From NCBI GenBank assembly GCA_002840715.1, contig PHBW01000013.1, positions 43,992 through 107,991 of the forward strand: a stretch of 64,000 bases of DNA. Reading direction: 5' to 3'. The DNA comes from Chloroflexi bacterium HGW-Chloroflexi-4. GTDB lineage: Bacteria; Chloroflexota; Anaerolineae; Anaerolineales; Anaerolineaceae. Below, one piece after another: positions 1 through 8,836 of the stretch (the stretch's first letter is position 1; every line of letters begins with the position of its first letter). Made by a program: the position numbers and the translations under genes. The notes below the pieces were generated by a model. That model had not been told where the DNA came from, did no database searches, and saw only the letters and a program-made list of their open reading frames with translations.

Positions 1-74
1 GTGGACCTGGGGGGATTCGAACCCCCGGCCTCTTCAGTGCGATTGAAGCGCGCTCCCAACTGCGCTACAGGCCC
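1..74 (-). tRNA. tRNA-Ala (anticodon CGC)
   Basis: Read on the minus strand the 5' end is at 74 and the window edge falls just after the discriminator base, so the 3' CCA is cut off or not encoded. A cloverleaf can be drawn: a 7-bp acceptor stem, an anticodon stem (32-36 with 44-48) and a T arm containing GGTTCGAATCC. The anticodon loop is ATCGCAC, giving anticodon CGC (39-41), which reads GCG alanine codons. The third acceptor pair is G-U, the classic G3:U70 identity element of tRNA-Ala, which agrees with the anticodon. No other tRNA is visible nearby. Confidence 0.95.
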
Positions 75-229
75 GTGTTTCAAACTGCAGACAGGATTTT
101 ACCTGAGAGGTGGTGCCTTGTCAAGGAAATGAGTTATTGAAATTAATGTTTTTTAGTAAAAGGTTTTACAAAATGAGGATCCTTGTTTCCGTATAACAAT
201 TACTTAGCCCAAAGGCAAAATTTTTATTT

Positions 230-255
230 ATGATTGTTGATTATTCAACAATCAT
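230..255. repeat. perfect 11-bp inverted repeat downstream of the FapA-like gene
   Basis: ATGATTGTTGA (230-240) and its exact complement (245-255) enclose a 4-nt loop. The repeat lies between the end of the leftward FapA-like gene and the leftward tRNA. It may be a transcript end or processing hairpin, but no clean T-run follows on either strand, so it is not called a terminator. Confidence 0.5.
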
Positions 256-291
256 GTCAACATCCAAGATATCTGAAGGGGTTATTGCCTT

Positions 292-1701
292 CTATCCCCT
301 GAGCGGAACCGGTTTAACCTCACCCTTATCATAGATAAACATCGTACGGCCAAGGTTTTCATTGACATCGAAAGTATTCTTGACAATGGTTACCTTGACG
401 CCGGGGTAAACTTTTTGAGTCGCCTTAACCGCGCCGTGATCCAATTTGGCAAGTTCCTCTTCAAACACTTTTAGTTTTTCTTCAAGCACCTCAATTTCGT
501 TTCTTAAACCGGAATAACTGCGCAGGCGTTCATTCATGGTGCGCCTGTAGGATTCAGAAATTTCCTTTTTGTTTTCGCGATAGTTCTTATACTCGTTGAT
601 AAAGCCTTCAAGAGACAAAAGTGATTTTTTCTTTTCACCATATTTGCCTAATAATTCAACATATTCCTGCCTGAATTTTGGTTCAATCCCTAATTCCAAT
701 TCTGTTGGAACATGCAGATCAGAACCAAAAGCCCCGGCCGTAATCTCTTCAAGCGCTTCTAGGTGCCCGCCGATAATATCCCCTTGGTAGTTATTGACCT
801 TTATCTTGCCGCCAGCTTTGATGTGAGAACGAGAAATGCTGTCATTGACAATGACATCTTTCATCGCTTTGAGGGTGGCATTTTCTACATATTTGGCAAC
901 GATATTACCACCTGCGTAAAGATGGCACTTGCCAGCACCAAATATACCATTCTTGATTAGAATATTACCCTCTGCATAAATTTGTGCTGCTTCAACCATT
1001 CCCATAATCTCAACGTCACCGCCAGCTCTGATGCTAAAACCCGATTTAACATCACCTTTTATTTGAACATTTCCAACAAAATCAATATTGCCAACCGCAA
1101 AGTTGACATCATGTTGAACAGTATATAAAGAGATGATTGAGGGCTTGTTATCAAACATGCAGGCATGTCCATCTTTGGAAGCGAGAAGACGAACACCAGA
1201 AGAATCAAATGCAGTATCACGGCCTGCCACCAGCGAAGGATTCTTTACTTTGGGCGGATAAATAACTTTGCCAGTTACAGTTTGTCCAGTTTTGCCATCT
1301 TCAGCAGGAAAACGCTCTGCGAGCAGTTCCCCCTTTTTAACATTATGGATTAAATTAAGATTTCTGAAATCCACTTTGCCATCTTCAGATTCTACAACGG
1401 GCATTAAATCAACCGTGGTGGGGAAATAATACTCTATATAGCCATCTTTGCCTTCTTCAGGTTCAGTTCCAGAAGCAACCAGATGTGGATGATCCCATAG
1501 CTTTAGATAGACTGTCTGTTCAACAACTAATTGGTTAATATTTACAGTAACACCATTTTCCGCTAGCGCTTGATTTACCTGTCCAAGGGTGACCTCTGCT
1601 CCACCATTTTTAGGTGAATTCAAGGTTATCCACGCACTCATTCCATCTTCAGAAATGGTGACTGAACATGTTCCGTCAATTGGATCAGTGGAATTTTCCA
1701 T
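292..1701 (-). CDS. FapA family (DUF342) polymer-forming protein
   Basis: 469 aa, soluble, with no signal peptide. The central part (about residues 80-330) has repeated short Gly-rich hydrophobic strands ('AGGDVEIMG', 'AEGNILIKNG', 'AGGNIVAKY', 'AGGKIKVNN') expected of a right-handed beta-helix of the FapA/DUF342 type. The C-terminal about 120 residues form a charged coiled coil. Some family members are called flagellar assembly protein A, but no flagellar gene is present here and most members have no proven role; a cytosolic scaffold or polymer is the usual assumption. The gene is leftward, downstream of hemerythrin with a 113-bp gap, so it is probably separately transcribed. The Shine-Dalgarno is weak (GAG about 9 nt upstream of ATG). 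Family call good, function open. Confidence 0.85.
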   Translation of the reverse strand: MENSTDPIDGTCSVTISEDGMSAWITLNSPKNGGAEVTLGQVNQALAENGVTVNINQLVVEQTVYLKLWDHPHLVASGTEPEEGKDGYIEYYFPTTVDLMPVVESEDGKVDFRNLNLIHNVKKGELLAERFPAEDGKTGQTVTGKVIYPPKVKNPSLVAGRDTAFDSSGVRLLASKDGHACMFDNKPSIISLYTVQHDVNFAVGNIDFVGNVQIKGDVKSGFSIRAGGDVEIMGMVEAAQIYAEGNILIKNGIFGAGKCHLYAGGNIVAKYVENATLKAMKDVIVNDSISRSHIKAGGKIKVNNYQGDIIGGHLEALEEITAGAFGSDLHVPTELELGIEPKFRQEYVELLGKYGEKKKSLLSLEGFINEYKNYRENKKEISESYRRTMNERLRSYSGLRNEIEVLEEKLKVFEEELAKLDHGAVKATQKVYPGVKVTIVKNTFDVNENLGRTMFIYDKGEVKPVPLRG

Positions 1702-1814
1702 ATCAGTTAACTCTACACGAATAGATTTCAGAAAAGCATAAAAAGCAGGTAAAAGGTAAGAACATAAATGTAAATATGCTACGTATTTACTAAAGTCTGC
1801 ATAAATGCACTTTG

Positions 1815-2363
1815 CTAGTTTTTATCAGTATATTTTAATTTCAAGTCATCCAAGAATGAATGCAATTCATCATGCCTGCCATGACCAATCACTTTTTCTT
1901 CGAGTTCAGAAAATGCCTGGTAAATGGAATCAAGTTGTTCAGACGAAATGGCTCTTTCAGCCATCGGAAACAGAACATTGTTTTCTTTTTGGATGTGTAC
2001 CCTCAACAATTCTATATAAGACCGACCCACTTTTTCAAACTTGCCGTAATCTTCAGGTTCTTCCAAAGCTTCCAACAGGTTGAATATGTAACCCCTAGCC
2101 TGAATATGGTCCGCCATCATCACACCGATAGGCCCCCCACGATCTGGAATGCCACATGCGATCATGGCAGGGAACAAAATGCCTTCTTCTTTGCCATGAT
2201 GACATTTATCTGAAAATTCTCTGAGAAAATCTACAAAACCCAACAAATCATCGATATCTACTTTTTTTTCTTTTGATATCTTGTTAAGAATATTTTCAAA
2301 TACATTCAACGCCGATAAAATGGCTTCGTGATCGTTCATCAGATCAGTCACTGCTTTACTCAT
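1815..2363 (-). CDS. hemerythrin HHE cation-binding domain protein
   Basis: About 182 aa. The start is placed at 2363 because GGAGG lies 7 nt upstream; an ATG seven codons earlier overlaps that ribosome site and is unlikely. The four-helix HHE pattern is visible: 'NDHEAIL', 'HHGKEEGILFP', 'ADHIQARGY' and 'HIQKENNVLFP', supplying the His/Glu ligands of a non-haem di-iron centre. Such proteins bind or sense O2 or NO, or store iron; in anaerobes they are often tied to oxygen or nitrosative stress. There is no signal peptide, so it acts in the cytosol. It stands alone between the deacetylase and the FapA-like gene. The exact ligand cannot be told from sequence. Confidence 0.9.
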   Translation of the reverse strand: MSKAVTDLMNDHEAILSALNVFENILNKISKEKKVDIDDLLGFVDFLREFSDKCHHGKEEGILFPAMIACGIPDRGGPIGVMMADHIQARGYIFNLLEALEEPEDYGKFEKVGRSYIELLRVHIQKENNVLFPMAERAISSEQLDSIYQAFSELEEKVIGHGRHDELHSFLDDLKLKYTDKN

Positions 2364-2468
2364 TTTATGGCCTCCATTCAACAAATAATAGGAACCAAGT
2401 ATTAACTGGCAACCAAATACAAGTATACAGTAAATCGATAATTAAGAGAATTTTAATGTTTGCACTAC

Positions 2469-3395
2469 TTACTGGATTGGTCCACTCCACGGAAGCTTTG
2501 AAATAAAGGTCTCCATGGAGAAATCATTTTCGATTTCGATTCGTTGAAGATAGAAAATACTTTGCATTGTATGGGTAATAGATTCACCCAGCCCGACTGC
2601 TGATTTGTATCCATATCTACTGGTTAGCCTGACCACATTTTCATTGATCTCGCCATAAGGGTATGCAAAAGAGTTAATGGGCACTCCCAGTTTTTCTTCA
2701 AGATTGATCTTTGACATTCGGATTTCTTCTGGAAGCAACTCTTCACTTACAGACGGAAGACTTTCATGTGTTTTGCTATGTGAACCAATTTCCCAACCAT
2801 TTTTTATCAGATCTTTAACCTGATCCGTGGAGATCATATCTCTACCATTCATGTAAATTTGAACGATATAAAAAGTAGCAACAAATCCATATTTTTTGAG
2901 AATTGGGAAAGCATTATTGTAATTATCAATATTTCCATCATCAAAGGTAATCACCACCGGACGCTGCGGAATTTCGCCACCTTCATAAATCAAATCAGCA
3001 AGTTCACTAATCGTAATTGTCTGATAACCATTATCGAACAACCATTTCATTTGTTCTTCAAATTTCTCAGGCGGAATATTATAACGGCTGTCTTGTGTGT
3101 CACTGTTTGTTGAGACATGATGGTAAAGCAAAATTGGCGCGGTCACAGATCCTGCCGGAATGGTCATTTTAGAGGGTGTTACCGTTGCCGTAGGCGCAAA
3201 TGTGGGAGTTATAGTTGGAGTTACTGTAACCGTGGCCGTTGGAGCCAATGGTGCTGTTGCTGTTGGCGGCAAAGGCGTTTCAGTCGGACGAAGGAAACTC
3301 AAAGGGGATTGCCCCTGACACGCTGATAATAAGAACCCAATAATTAAGACCAGGCAAACTGTAAATATCGATGTCTGTTTCATTCTGTTATCCAT
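2469..3395 (-). CDS. polysaccharide deacetylase lipoprotein
   Basis: 308 aa. A signal peptide ends in the lipobox LSAC (Cys at about 26). A Thr/Pro-rich linker (about 35-80) follows, then a NodB-type carbohydrate esterase 4 domain. CE4 signs: 'VVITFDDGNIDNYNNAF' with the catalytic Asp pair, 'WEIGSHSKTHESL' with the metal-binding HSxxH, and 'FAYPYGEIN'. It probably removes N-acetyl groups from a cell-wall or extracellular polysaccharide, anchored outside the membrane. It lies 21 bp downstream of the MBL hydrolase gene and may end that operon. The start may be the first Met or the Met four codons later; neither has a strong ribosome site. Confidence 0.9.
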   Translation of the reverse strand: MDNRMKQTSIFTVCLVLIIGFLLSACQGQSPLSFLRPTETPLPPTATAPLAPTATVTVTPTITPTFAPTATVTPSKMTIPAGSVTAPILLYHHVSTNSDTQDSRYNIPPEKFEEQMKWLFDNGYQTITISELADLIYEGGEIPQRPVVITFDDGNIDNYNNAFPILKKYGFVATFYIVQIYMNGRDMISTDQVKDLIKNGWEIGSHSKTHESLPSVSEELLPEEIRMSKINLEEKLGVPINSFAYPYGEINENVVRLTSRYGYKSAVGLGESITHTMQSIFYLQRIEIENDFSMETFISKLPWSGPIQ

Positions 3396-3416
3396 TCTAA
3401 TATCACTAAATCAATT

Positions 3417-4055
3417 TTAACTAACCAAAAAGGGATTATGCAGTATTTCTTCAATAACAGTTGATTCCTGTCCATGCCCAGGAATCAAGCGCGTCTCTGG
3501 CGGCAAAGTTAAGACCTGTGTTTGAATGCTATTGATAAGTGTTTCATGATTTCCACCAATCAGGTCGGTTCGGCCTATGCCGTGGTAGAAGATCACATCT
3601 CCGCAGATGGCAGTTTTTGCGTCAGGTATATATAAGATCACAGATCCAGCAGAATGCCCGGGTGCAAGTCTCACCTGGATTATTGCATCTGCCAGTTCGA
3701 GTTCCATTTTATCCTCAAGGAAAAAATCAGGTTCATCAGGAGGCAAAACTGGCATATGAAATTCTTTGGAACCGCCGCCATCTCTGAGTAATTCAAGATC
3801 ATTGCGATGCATGGCAATCTGTAGTTTTTCTGGCAACATGTTGATTAAATAATTGACCCCGGCAAAATGATCAAAATGACCGTGTGTCAACAAAATCATT
3901 TTGACTTTCAATTCCTTGTCAATAATATAATCAAGCACCATTTCTGGTTCATAAGAAGGATCGACCACAATCGTTTCTTTGGTGTCAGGATCTGAGAGGA
4001 TGACAACATTATTACTCAATTGTCCGGTAGAAAACACCCAAACATTTATCGTCAT
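3417..4055 (-). CDS. MBL-fold metallo-hydrolase (glyoxalase II-like)
   Basis: 212 aa. The metallo-beta-lactamase metal site is seen as 'THGHFDH' (HxHxDH), followed by 'APGHSAGS', 'ICGDVIF' and 'IPGHG', which supply the remaining His and Asp ligands. The small size and the 'PGHSAGSVILY' spacing resemble hydroxyacylglutathione hydrolase-like cytosolic enzymes, but the substrate is unknown. Its start overlaps the stop of the upstream MFS gene by 4 nt (ATGA type), so the two are translationally coupled. There is no signal peptide. Confidence 0.88.
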   Translation of the reverse strand: MTINVWVFSTGQLSNNVVILSDPDTKETIVVDPSYEPEMVLDYIIDKELKVKMILLTHGHFDHFAGVNYLINMLPEKLQIAMHRNDLELLRDGGGSKEFHMPVLPPDEPDFFLEDKMELELADAIIQVRLAPGHSAGSVILYIPDAKTAICGDVIFYHGIGRTDLIGGNHETLINSIQTQVLTLPPETRLIPGHGQESTVIEEILHNPFLVS

Positions 4056-5194
4056 GAAGGTTTTACCTTTCGCTTGTTGATAATTGTGAAAATGATTGCA
4101 TTAATGATCAAAACAGCCGCCAATAAATATAATCCCACCCGGTACATGGAATAAGGATCATTGCGGTAAAGAACGCCGGCCAGAATGGGAGCAAGAATCA
4201 TCGTGACGGCATTCATGGTTTCCAATAATCCATAGGCCAGCCCGGTTTCAGCAGGATGAATCAATGAACGCCCGATAGAAAGAATCATTACGCGGCACAA
4301 GCGGTAGCCACCAACAAAAAGGTACCCCAGTCCGAAAATAATGCTGCTGTTGCATTTTAAGAACAGCAAGGCAAAGATTATGAGCATGATCTGACTGATA
4401 AAGAAACCAGTCAATGACCCGAGGTGGCTCAAGAATAACATGGATAACGCTGAACCGAGACTGCCAAATGCACCTAAAATGCCAATGGTTGAGCTTGTGA
4501 GATGCTGCTGGTTTTGCAAGAAGTTGGGCGTGAACGGCTGCGGTAAATACAACACAAAGGTAGTAATCAGCACCACGCCCATAAAAGCCATAAACCTTGT
4601 GTTTTTCAGCAACCCTTTCGGATTGACGGATTCTTGATCAACATGGTGTACATCGGATTGTTTTTGAACAAACATAATAATGGTTGTTGAAACAATAAAA
4701 ATGATGCCGGCAATTATATATACTACTTGAAACCCCATTCGGTCGGCCACAATTCCACCAATGATCGGACCGATCACCGTCCCCAGGCTGTATATTCCCG
4801 AAGGTATGGCAATTGCCCTGCCAATAGAAAGATTGCCGCGTACATTGGTAATATAGCTGTTCATGGGTGCCAAAACAAAACCAGCCAATCCATAAAAAAC
4901 AATCCCTGCAACAAAAAGCGGCAGTGAGTTGGCTAGAGCCATCGTCCAAGCTGATACGGTTCCCAATATCCAAGACAGCCACATGATATTTCTTGAACCA
5001 AGGCGATCGGAGAGATAACCAGCCGGGATTTGAGCCAGCGCCATGGTCACCCCCATTGCGCCGTATATTCCACCAATCAACAAAGGGTCGGCTCCCCATT
5101 GCTGAAGATAAAGAGGTTGAAAGTAAATGAAGAAACCCTCACCAACTCCCCATGTGCCCATGGCCAGGGTGACTAAAAAGAGATTGCGATTCAT
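4052..5194 (-). CDS. MFS transporter
   Basis: 380 aa, with about 12 hydrophobic helices and little else. The loop 2-3 MFS signature is recognisable as 'AGYLSDRLGSRN' (about residues 58-69), and a similar 'GGIVADRMGF' lies further on. It probably exports or imports a small molecule by proton antiport; the substrate is not readable. The gene begins 2 nt after the esterase stop and overlaps the MBL hydrolase by 4 nt, so these three are one operon, perhaps for handling a xenobiotic or an ester. Confidence 0.85.
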   Translation of the reverse strand: MNRNLFLVTLAMGTWGVGEGFFIYFQPLYLQQWGADPLLIGGIYGAMGVTMALAQIPAGYLSDRLGSRNIMWLSWILGTVSAWTMALANSLPLFVAGIVFYGLAGFVLAPMNSYITNVRGNLSIGRAIAIPSGIYSLGTVIGPIIGGIVADRMGFQVVYIIAGIIFIVSTTIIMFVQKQSDVHHVDQESVNPKGLLKNTRFMAFMGVVLITTFVLYLPQPFTPNFLQNQQHLTSSTIGILGAFGSLGSALSMLFLSHLGSLTGFFISQIMLIIFALLFLKCNSSIIFGLGYLFVGGYRLCRVMILSIGRSLIHPAETGLAYGLLETMNAVTMILAPILAGVLYRNDPYSMYRVGLYLLAAVLIINAIIFTIINKRKVKPS

Positions 5195-5196
5195 AA

Positions 5197-5955
5197 TTAT
5201 TGCGTGATCCGTTTAATGAATTTTTTAACCTCGGTGAAAATCATTTCTCGTTCTGGTTCGCGGATTATCACATGTCCGCTGTTCTCGACCCACAATTTGG
5301 ATTTATCAGTGGAACTAATGCGGTTCAAGATTTTTTCAAGACTCTCTGCAGGAATGCCATGATCTGTACGAGATTGAACCAATAATGCGGGTACTTTTAC
5401 ATGAGGTAATTCTTCGACCATAACATCAATCAGTTTTTTGAGCTGTAAAACTGAGCGAGTTGGATAGGCTGGATAATCAACATGATTTTTCATTGCCTCA
5501 AGGTTGCGCCAATCTGGCTTGCCTTTTCCAACCTGCGGCACCAACCAGGTCATGTATGGGAGGAATATTGCCCGCGGGTCAGGCGGCAAAGCGCATGGAG
5601 CAGAAAAAGTGACCACACCCTTTACATCATAACGGGCAGCCGCCAGCAAGGATAGCACCCCGCCCATCGAAAGCCCCATTATCACCTGTTGATCAGTACA
5701 GCCTTTAAGCAAGTTTATGCCATCTTCAACGGATGCCAGCCAATCACGCCAGGTGGAATGCCGCATGTCTTCAAGATCGGTCGCATGCCCCGCCAATCGA
5801 ATGCCGAGAATTGTGTATTTCTCAAGTGTTAAAGAATCAGCCAGATTGCGCATTTCTTTTGGCGTACCGGTGAATCCGTGAATGAGAAGACAACCAATTT
5901 TTCCACCTGGAATGAAAAAAGGCTCAGCTGTTGGAATGATCAACTTGGTTGTCAC
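5197..5955 (-). CDS. alpha/beta hydrolase, carboxylesterase type
   Basis: 252 aa. The GTG start at 5955 has GGGAG 6 nt upstream. Features of a Est30/YvaK-like carboxylesterase or monoacylglycerol lipase: oxyanion loop 'LLIHGFTGTP', nucleophile elbow GLSMGG, then 'SRTDHGIP' (acid) and 'SGHVIIRE' (His). The lack of a signal peptide suggests hydrolysis of acyl esters in the cytosol. It is tightly linked to the MFS and MBL genes downstream and lies 27 bp from the M24 peptidase gene upstream. Confidence 0.88.
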   Translation of the reverse strand: MTTKLIIPTAEPFFIPGGKIGCLLIHGFTGTPKEMRNLADSLTLEKYTILGIRLAGHATDLEDMRHSTWRDWLASVEDGINLLKGCTDQQVIMGLSMGGVLSLLAAARYDVKGVVTFSAPCALPPDPRAIFLPYMTWLVPQVGKGKPDWRNLEAMKNHVDYPAYPTRSVLQLKKLIDVMVEELPHVKVPALLVQSRTDHGIPAESLEKILNRISSTDKSKLWVENSGHVIIREPEREMIFTEVKKFIKRITQ

Positions 5956-5982
5956 TTTTCGCTCCCTGAAAAATTGAATTGA

Positions 5983-7086
5983 TTATAAAACTTTCAAATC
6001 ACGAGGCATATCACTGAGAGACTCACATCCGTTATCTGTTACCACAATATTATCCTCAATTCGCACACCGCCTATCCCTGGCAGATAAATGCCAGGTTCA
6101 ACTGTATAAGTCATGCCAGGGGCGAGTTCCAATTGGTTGCCAGCAAACATGTAGGGGGATTCATGCGCTTCCATGCCCAAACCATGACCGGTGCGGTGGG
6201 TGAAATACTTGCCATAACCAGCCTGGTCTATCACTCTGCGGGTGACGTCATCCACGGCTCCGGCAGGGAGCCCGGGTTTGCCCACAGCCCTGCCCACGGC
6301 ATTGGCAGCCTGCACGGTTTTATAGATTTCCATCAATTCAGAAGACGGTTCACCAATGGCAAAGGTGCGAGTTAAATCAGAATAATAGTCTTCAAAAGCT
6401 CCACCCCAATCTATCACCAACAGATCGCCATTCTGAAGTTTTCGAGAAGTCGGAACCGCATGCGGATTGGCGCTGTTCGGTCCGCTGGCGATTATCGGCA
6501 TAAAAGGCAGTTCAGGAGAAGAACCGGCTTTGTACAATTGAATGATCAATTCTGATGCCAGTTCTTCTTCGCTAATGCCGGGTTTTATAAACGGCAAAGT
6601 CGCCAGCAACCCTTTTTGGGCGATTTGAACAGCCTTGCGCATGCACTCAATTTCATGGTCATCTTTCTGGCTTCTTAAAACGCCAATAACAGACTCACCA
6701 GATAATAACTTAGCTAAAGGGGCGGCTTTCTGCAAATACTCCATTTCAAGGAATCTCAATCGGTTCGGTTCAACACCAACCAAGACTGATTTGCTATTCC
6801 ATTTTGCAAGCGCCAGATCAAACACACTTTGCCAGGTTGAGGGATCATCACCAAATGTATGCACATTGAAGGGCAATGAAATTCCAGCCAGCTTGGCACC
6901 TTCAAGTTCCGGAAGGATCAATGTTGCTGCTCCGCCCTGGTGGTAAACAAAAAGGGTTGGTCTTTCCATGAGATGAAAATGCAAGCCTGTCAAATAAACC
7001 AAGGAAGGACCCGGGTTAAGTACAATGGCGTCAATTTTATTTGACGCCATTAATTTATCCAGACGCAGTAATCGACTCTTGAGCAT
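5983..7086 (-). CDS. M24 family Xaa-Pro aminopeptidase-like protein
   Basis: 367 aa. An N-terminal creatinase-type domain (1-125) is followed by the pita-bread M24 domain. The five metal ligands are visible in order: D in 'VIDWGG', D in 'YYSDLTRTF', H in 'RTGHGLG', E in 'VEPGIYL' and E in 'RIEDNIVV'. It probably cleaves the N-terminal residue from Xaa-Pro peptides in the cytosol, with two Mn or Co ions. The ATG at 7086 has GGGAG 9 nt upstream. Its 5' end contains two inverted repeats, listed separately. It probably heads the esterase-MFS-MBL-deacetylase run. Confidence 0.9.
   Translation of the reverse strand: MLKSRLLRLDKLMASNKIDAIVLNPGPSLVYLTGLHFHLMERPTLFVYHQGGAATLILPELEGAKLAGISLPFNVHTFGDDPSTWQSVFDLALAKWNSKSVLVGVEPNRLRFLEMEYLQKAAPLAKLLSGESVIGVLRSQKDDHEIECMRKAVQIAQKGLLATLPFIKPGISEEELASELIIQLYKAGSSPELPFMPIIASGPNSANPHAVPTSRKLQNGDLLVIDWGGAFEDYYSDLTRTFAIGEPSSELMEIYKTVQAANAVGRAVGKPGLPAGAVDDVTRRVIDQAGYGKYFTHRTGHGLGMEAHESPYMFAGNQLELAPGMTYTVEPGIYLPGIGGVRIEDNIVVTDNGCESLSDMPRDLKVL
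7024..7051. repeat. perfect 11-bp hairpin inside the 5' end of the M24 peptidase gene
   Basis: AATGGCGTCAA (7024-7034) and its exact complement (7041-7051) enclose 6 nt, about 12-20 codons into the leftward M24 reading frame. It would form a stable hairpin in the early mRNA. Confidence 0.6.
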
Positions 7087-7109
7087 AATTATATTCTCCC
7101 GAGTCGATT
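7070..7109. repeat. 9-bp inverted repeat flanking the M24 peptidase start codon
   Basis: AATCGACTC (7070-7078) pairs exactly with GAGTCGATT (7101-7109). The 22-nt loop holds the start codon (7084-7086) and ribosome site of the M24 gene, so the folded mRNA could present or hide them; the repeat could also be a protein-binding operator. Confidence 0.5.
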
Positions 7110-7160
7110 ATAGCGCCAAGTAGGCTTTGGGTCAAAAAACTGGGTTTGTTCTATTGCTTA

Positions 7161-7907
7161 TCAGTGATTCAAAATTTGTGAAAGAAAGAGTTTCGTCCGT
7201 TCATGCGTGGGATTGGTGAAAAAGACAACGGGGGATGCTTTTTCAACAATCTGGCCTTTATCCATGAAGACGACTTCATCCGCTGCCGCCTTGGCAAAAC
7301 CCATTTCATGCGTGACCACAATCATGGTGATGCCTGCTTTGGCAAGATCGAGCATAACTTCAAGAACCTCTTTAATCATTTCAGGATCAAGGGCGCTGGT
7401 CGGTTCATCAAACAACATCAATTTAGGGTTCATTGCGAGTGCACGCGCTATGGCTACACGCTGTTGTTGTCCACCTGATAATTGCGCCGGATAATTATTG
7501 GCTTTTTCTGGAATACCGACCCGTTTTAACTGTGCCATGGCATTTTCAAGCGCTTTTTCTTTTGAAATCTTTTTCACGATCTTCTGTGCCAGGGTTATAT
7601 TTTCAAGCACAGTAAGATGCGGATACAGATTGAAGTGTTGGAAAACCATGCCAATTTCAGAGCGGATTTTATCAATCTGCTTTGAATTGTGGGTCAACTT
7701 TTCACCGTCGATCCAAATTTCGCCGCTGGTTTTTTCTTCAAGTTGATTCACACAGCGTAAAAGGGTTGACTTGCCTGAGCCGCTGGGTCCGAGGATCACG
7801 ATCACCTGCCCCTTTTTAACGGTCAAACTGACACCATCAAGGGCTTCAATGCCGGTGAAATGTTTCTTTAAATCTTGAATTACTACCATATCATCAGCGC
7901 TGCTCAT
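7161..7907 (-). CDS. polar amino acid ABC transporter ATP-binding protein
   Basis: 248 aa, GlnQ/HisP type. Walker [11 protein letters not shown]-loop region '[14 protein letters not shown]', signature [15 protein letters not shown], Walker B '[14 protein letters not shown]' and the switch His in 'VVTHEMGFA' are all present. It powers uptake of a polar amino acid with the permease and binding protein encoded just upstream; its start overlaps the permease stop by 14 nt. Full length for the family. The substrate cannot be fixed from this subunit. Confidence 0.95.
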   Translation of the reverse strand: MSSADDMVVIQDLKKHFTGIEALDGVSLTVKKGQVIVILGPSGSGKSTLLRCVNQLEEKTSGEIWIDGEKLTHNSKQIDKIRSEIGMVFQHFNLYPHLTVLENITLAQKIVKKISKEKALENAMAQLKRVGIPEKANNYPAQLSGGQQQRVAIARALAMNPKLMLFDEPTSALDPEMIKEVLEVMLDLAKAGITMIVVTHEMGFAKAAADEVVFMDKGQIVEKASPVVFFTNPTHERTKLFLSQILNH

Positions 7908-8778
7908 TTTTTTGGATCCGTTTCTCGATAAATTTCATCAAAAAGGAAAGTAAGATCGTCATGGTTAAATACAAAACGGCCAATGTAATATATGCCTCCT
8001 GGTATTGAAACGTTCTTCCGGCATATAGTTTGGCGATCTGAGTGATGTCTCTTACTGCCAACACTGAAACCAGTGATGAATCTTTCAACATGGAGATAAA
8101 ATCATTACCTAATGCCGGCAAAACATTGCGAATAGCCTGCGGCAAAATAATATAGCGCATGGCTTGCCAATAACTCATACCTTGTGAACGGGCGGCTTCC
8201 ATTTGACCACGGCCAATAGATTGGATGCCTGCCCGAAAGATTTCAGCTAAAAATGCACCATAGGTGGTAGAAAGCGCAATGACAGCCCTAGTATTCATGG
8301 GGACTTCATTCTTAATGGCAGATAACCACCCCCCAATACCAGAAACGCCAATCTCGGTCAACCAAATACCAAAAGCTTTTAGTCCGTTGACCACACCTGG
8401 TATACCCACAAATGCAATAAAAAAGATCAGCACGAGCATGGGAATGCCCCTGATCAATTCCACATACAATGTAGACAAGTTTTTGAAAAAAGTATTATCT
8501 GATATTCTACCGAGGCCGGTTAACAAACCCAGAACCAGGGCAAATATAAAGGCAATCAGGGTTGTAGTGATGGTGACGCTCAACCCCGCCTTGATAAATA
8601 AAAATGCCTTTTGAAATGGAATATTTGTAAAAATAGTGATAAAAGTTAAGATTGCAATGGCGATAATCGCGTAAAGCCACCAGGGGGCAGCTCTAAGTTT
8701 TAATCTTAGATACTCACGATATTCGGGCGAATTTCGTCTGGGAGGTTTTACTTTGGCATTCGTTAGTTGTGCCATCAT
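7894..8778 (-). CDS. polar amino acid ABC transporter permease (HisM/GlnP family)
   Basis: 294 aa. An N-terminal cytosolic stretch (1-33) is followed by a first helix and a BPD_transp_1 domain with about five more. The EAA loop is seen as '[22 protein letters not shown]'-like sequence (about residues 193-215), which docks the ATPase. Only one permease gene is present, so it probably works as a homodimer. Two adjacent ATG codons (8778, 8775) could start it. A long hairpin without a T-run lies between this gene and the binding-protein gene. Confidence 0.93.
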   Translation of the reverse strand: MMAQLTNAKVKPPRRNSPEYREYLRLKLRAAPWWLYAIIAIAILTFITIFTNIPFQKAFLFIKAGLSVTITTTLIAFIFALVLGLLTGLGRISDNTFFKNLSTLYVELIRGIPMLVLIFFIAFVGIPGVVNGLKAFGIWLTEIGVSGIGGWLSAIKNEVPMNTRAVIALSTTYGAFLAEIFRAGIQSIGRGQMEAARSQGMSYWQAMRYIILPQAIRNVLPALGNDFISMLKDSSLVSVLAVRDITQIAKLYAGRTFQYQEAYITLAVLYLTMTILLSFLMKFIEKRIQKNEQR

Positions 8779-8788
8779 TACTCTTTCT

Positions 8789-8820
8789 ACGGGCTCCCTG
8801 AAGTCTTCAAGGGAGCCCGT
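8789..8820 (-). other. intercistronic hairpin between binding-protein and permease genes
   Basis: An 11-bp perfect stem (8789-8799 with 8810-8820) encloses a 10-nt loop that can add three more pairs. On the coding (minus) strand no T-run follows, so it is not a terminator there; the T-run lies on the plus strand, where no gene needs it. Such hairpins after a binding-protein gene typically protect the upstream mRNA from 3' exonucleases, giving more binding protein than permease. Confidence 0.75.
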
Positions 8821-8836
8821 TTTTAGTTAAGTAGAT

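Noticed and set aside
230-255. Hairpin after the FapA-like gene as an intrinsic terminator
   Set aside because: No run of T follows on either strand; kept only as an inverted repeat.
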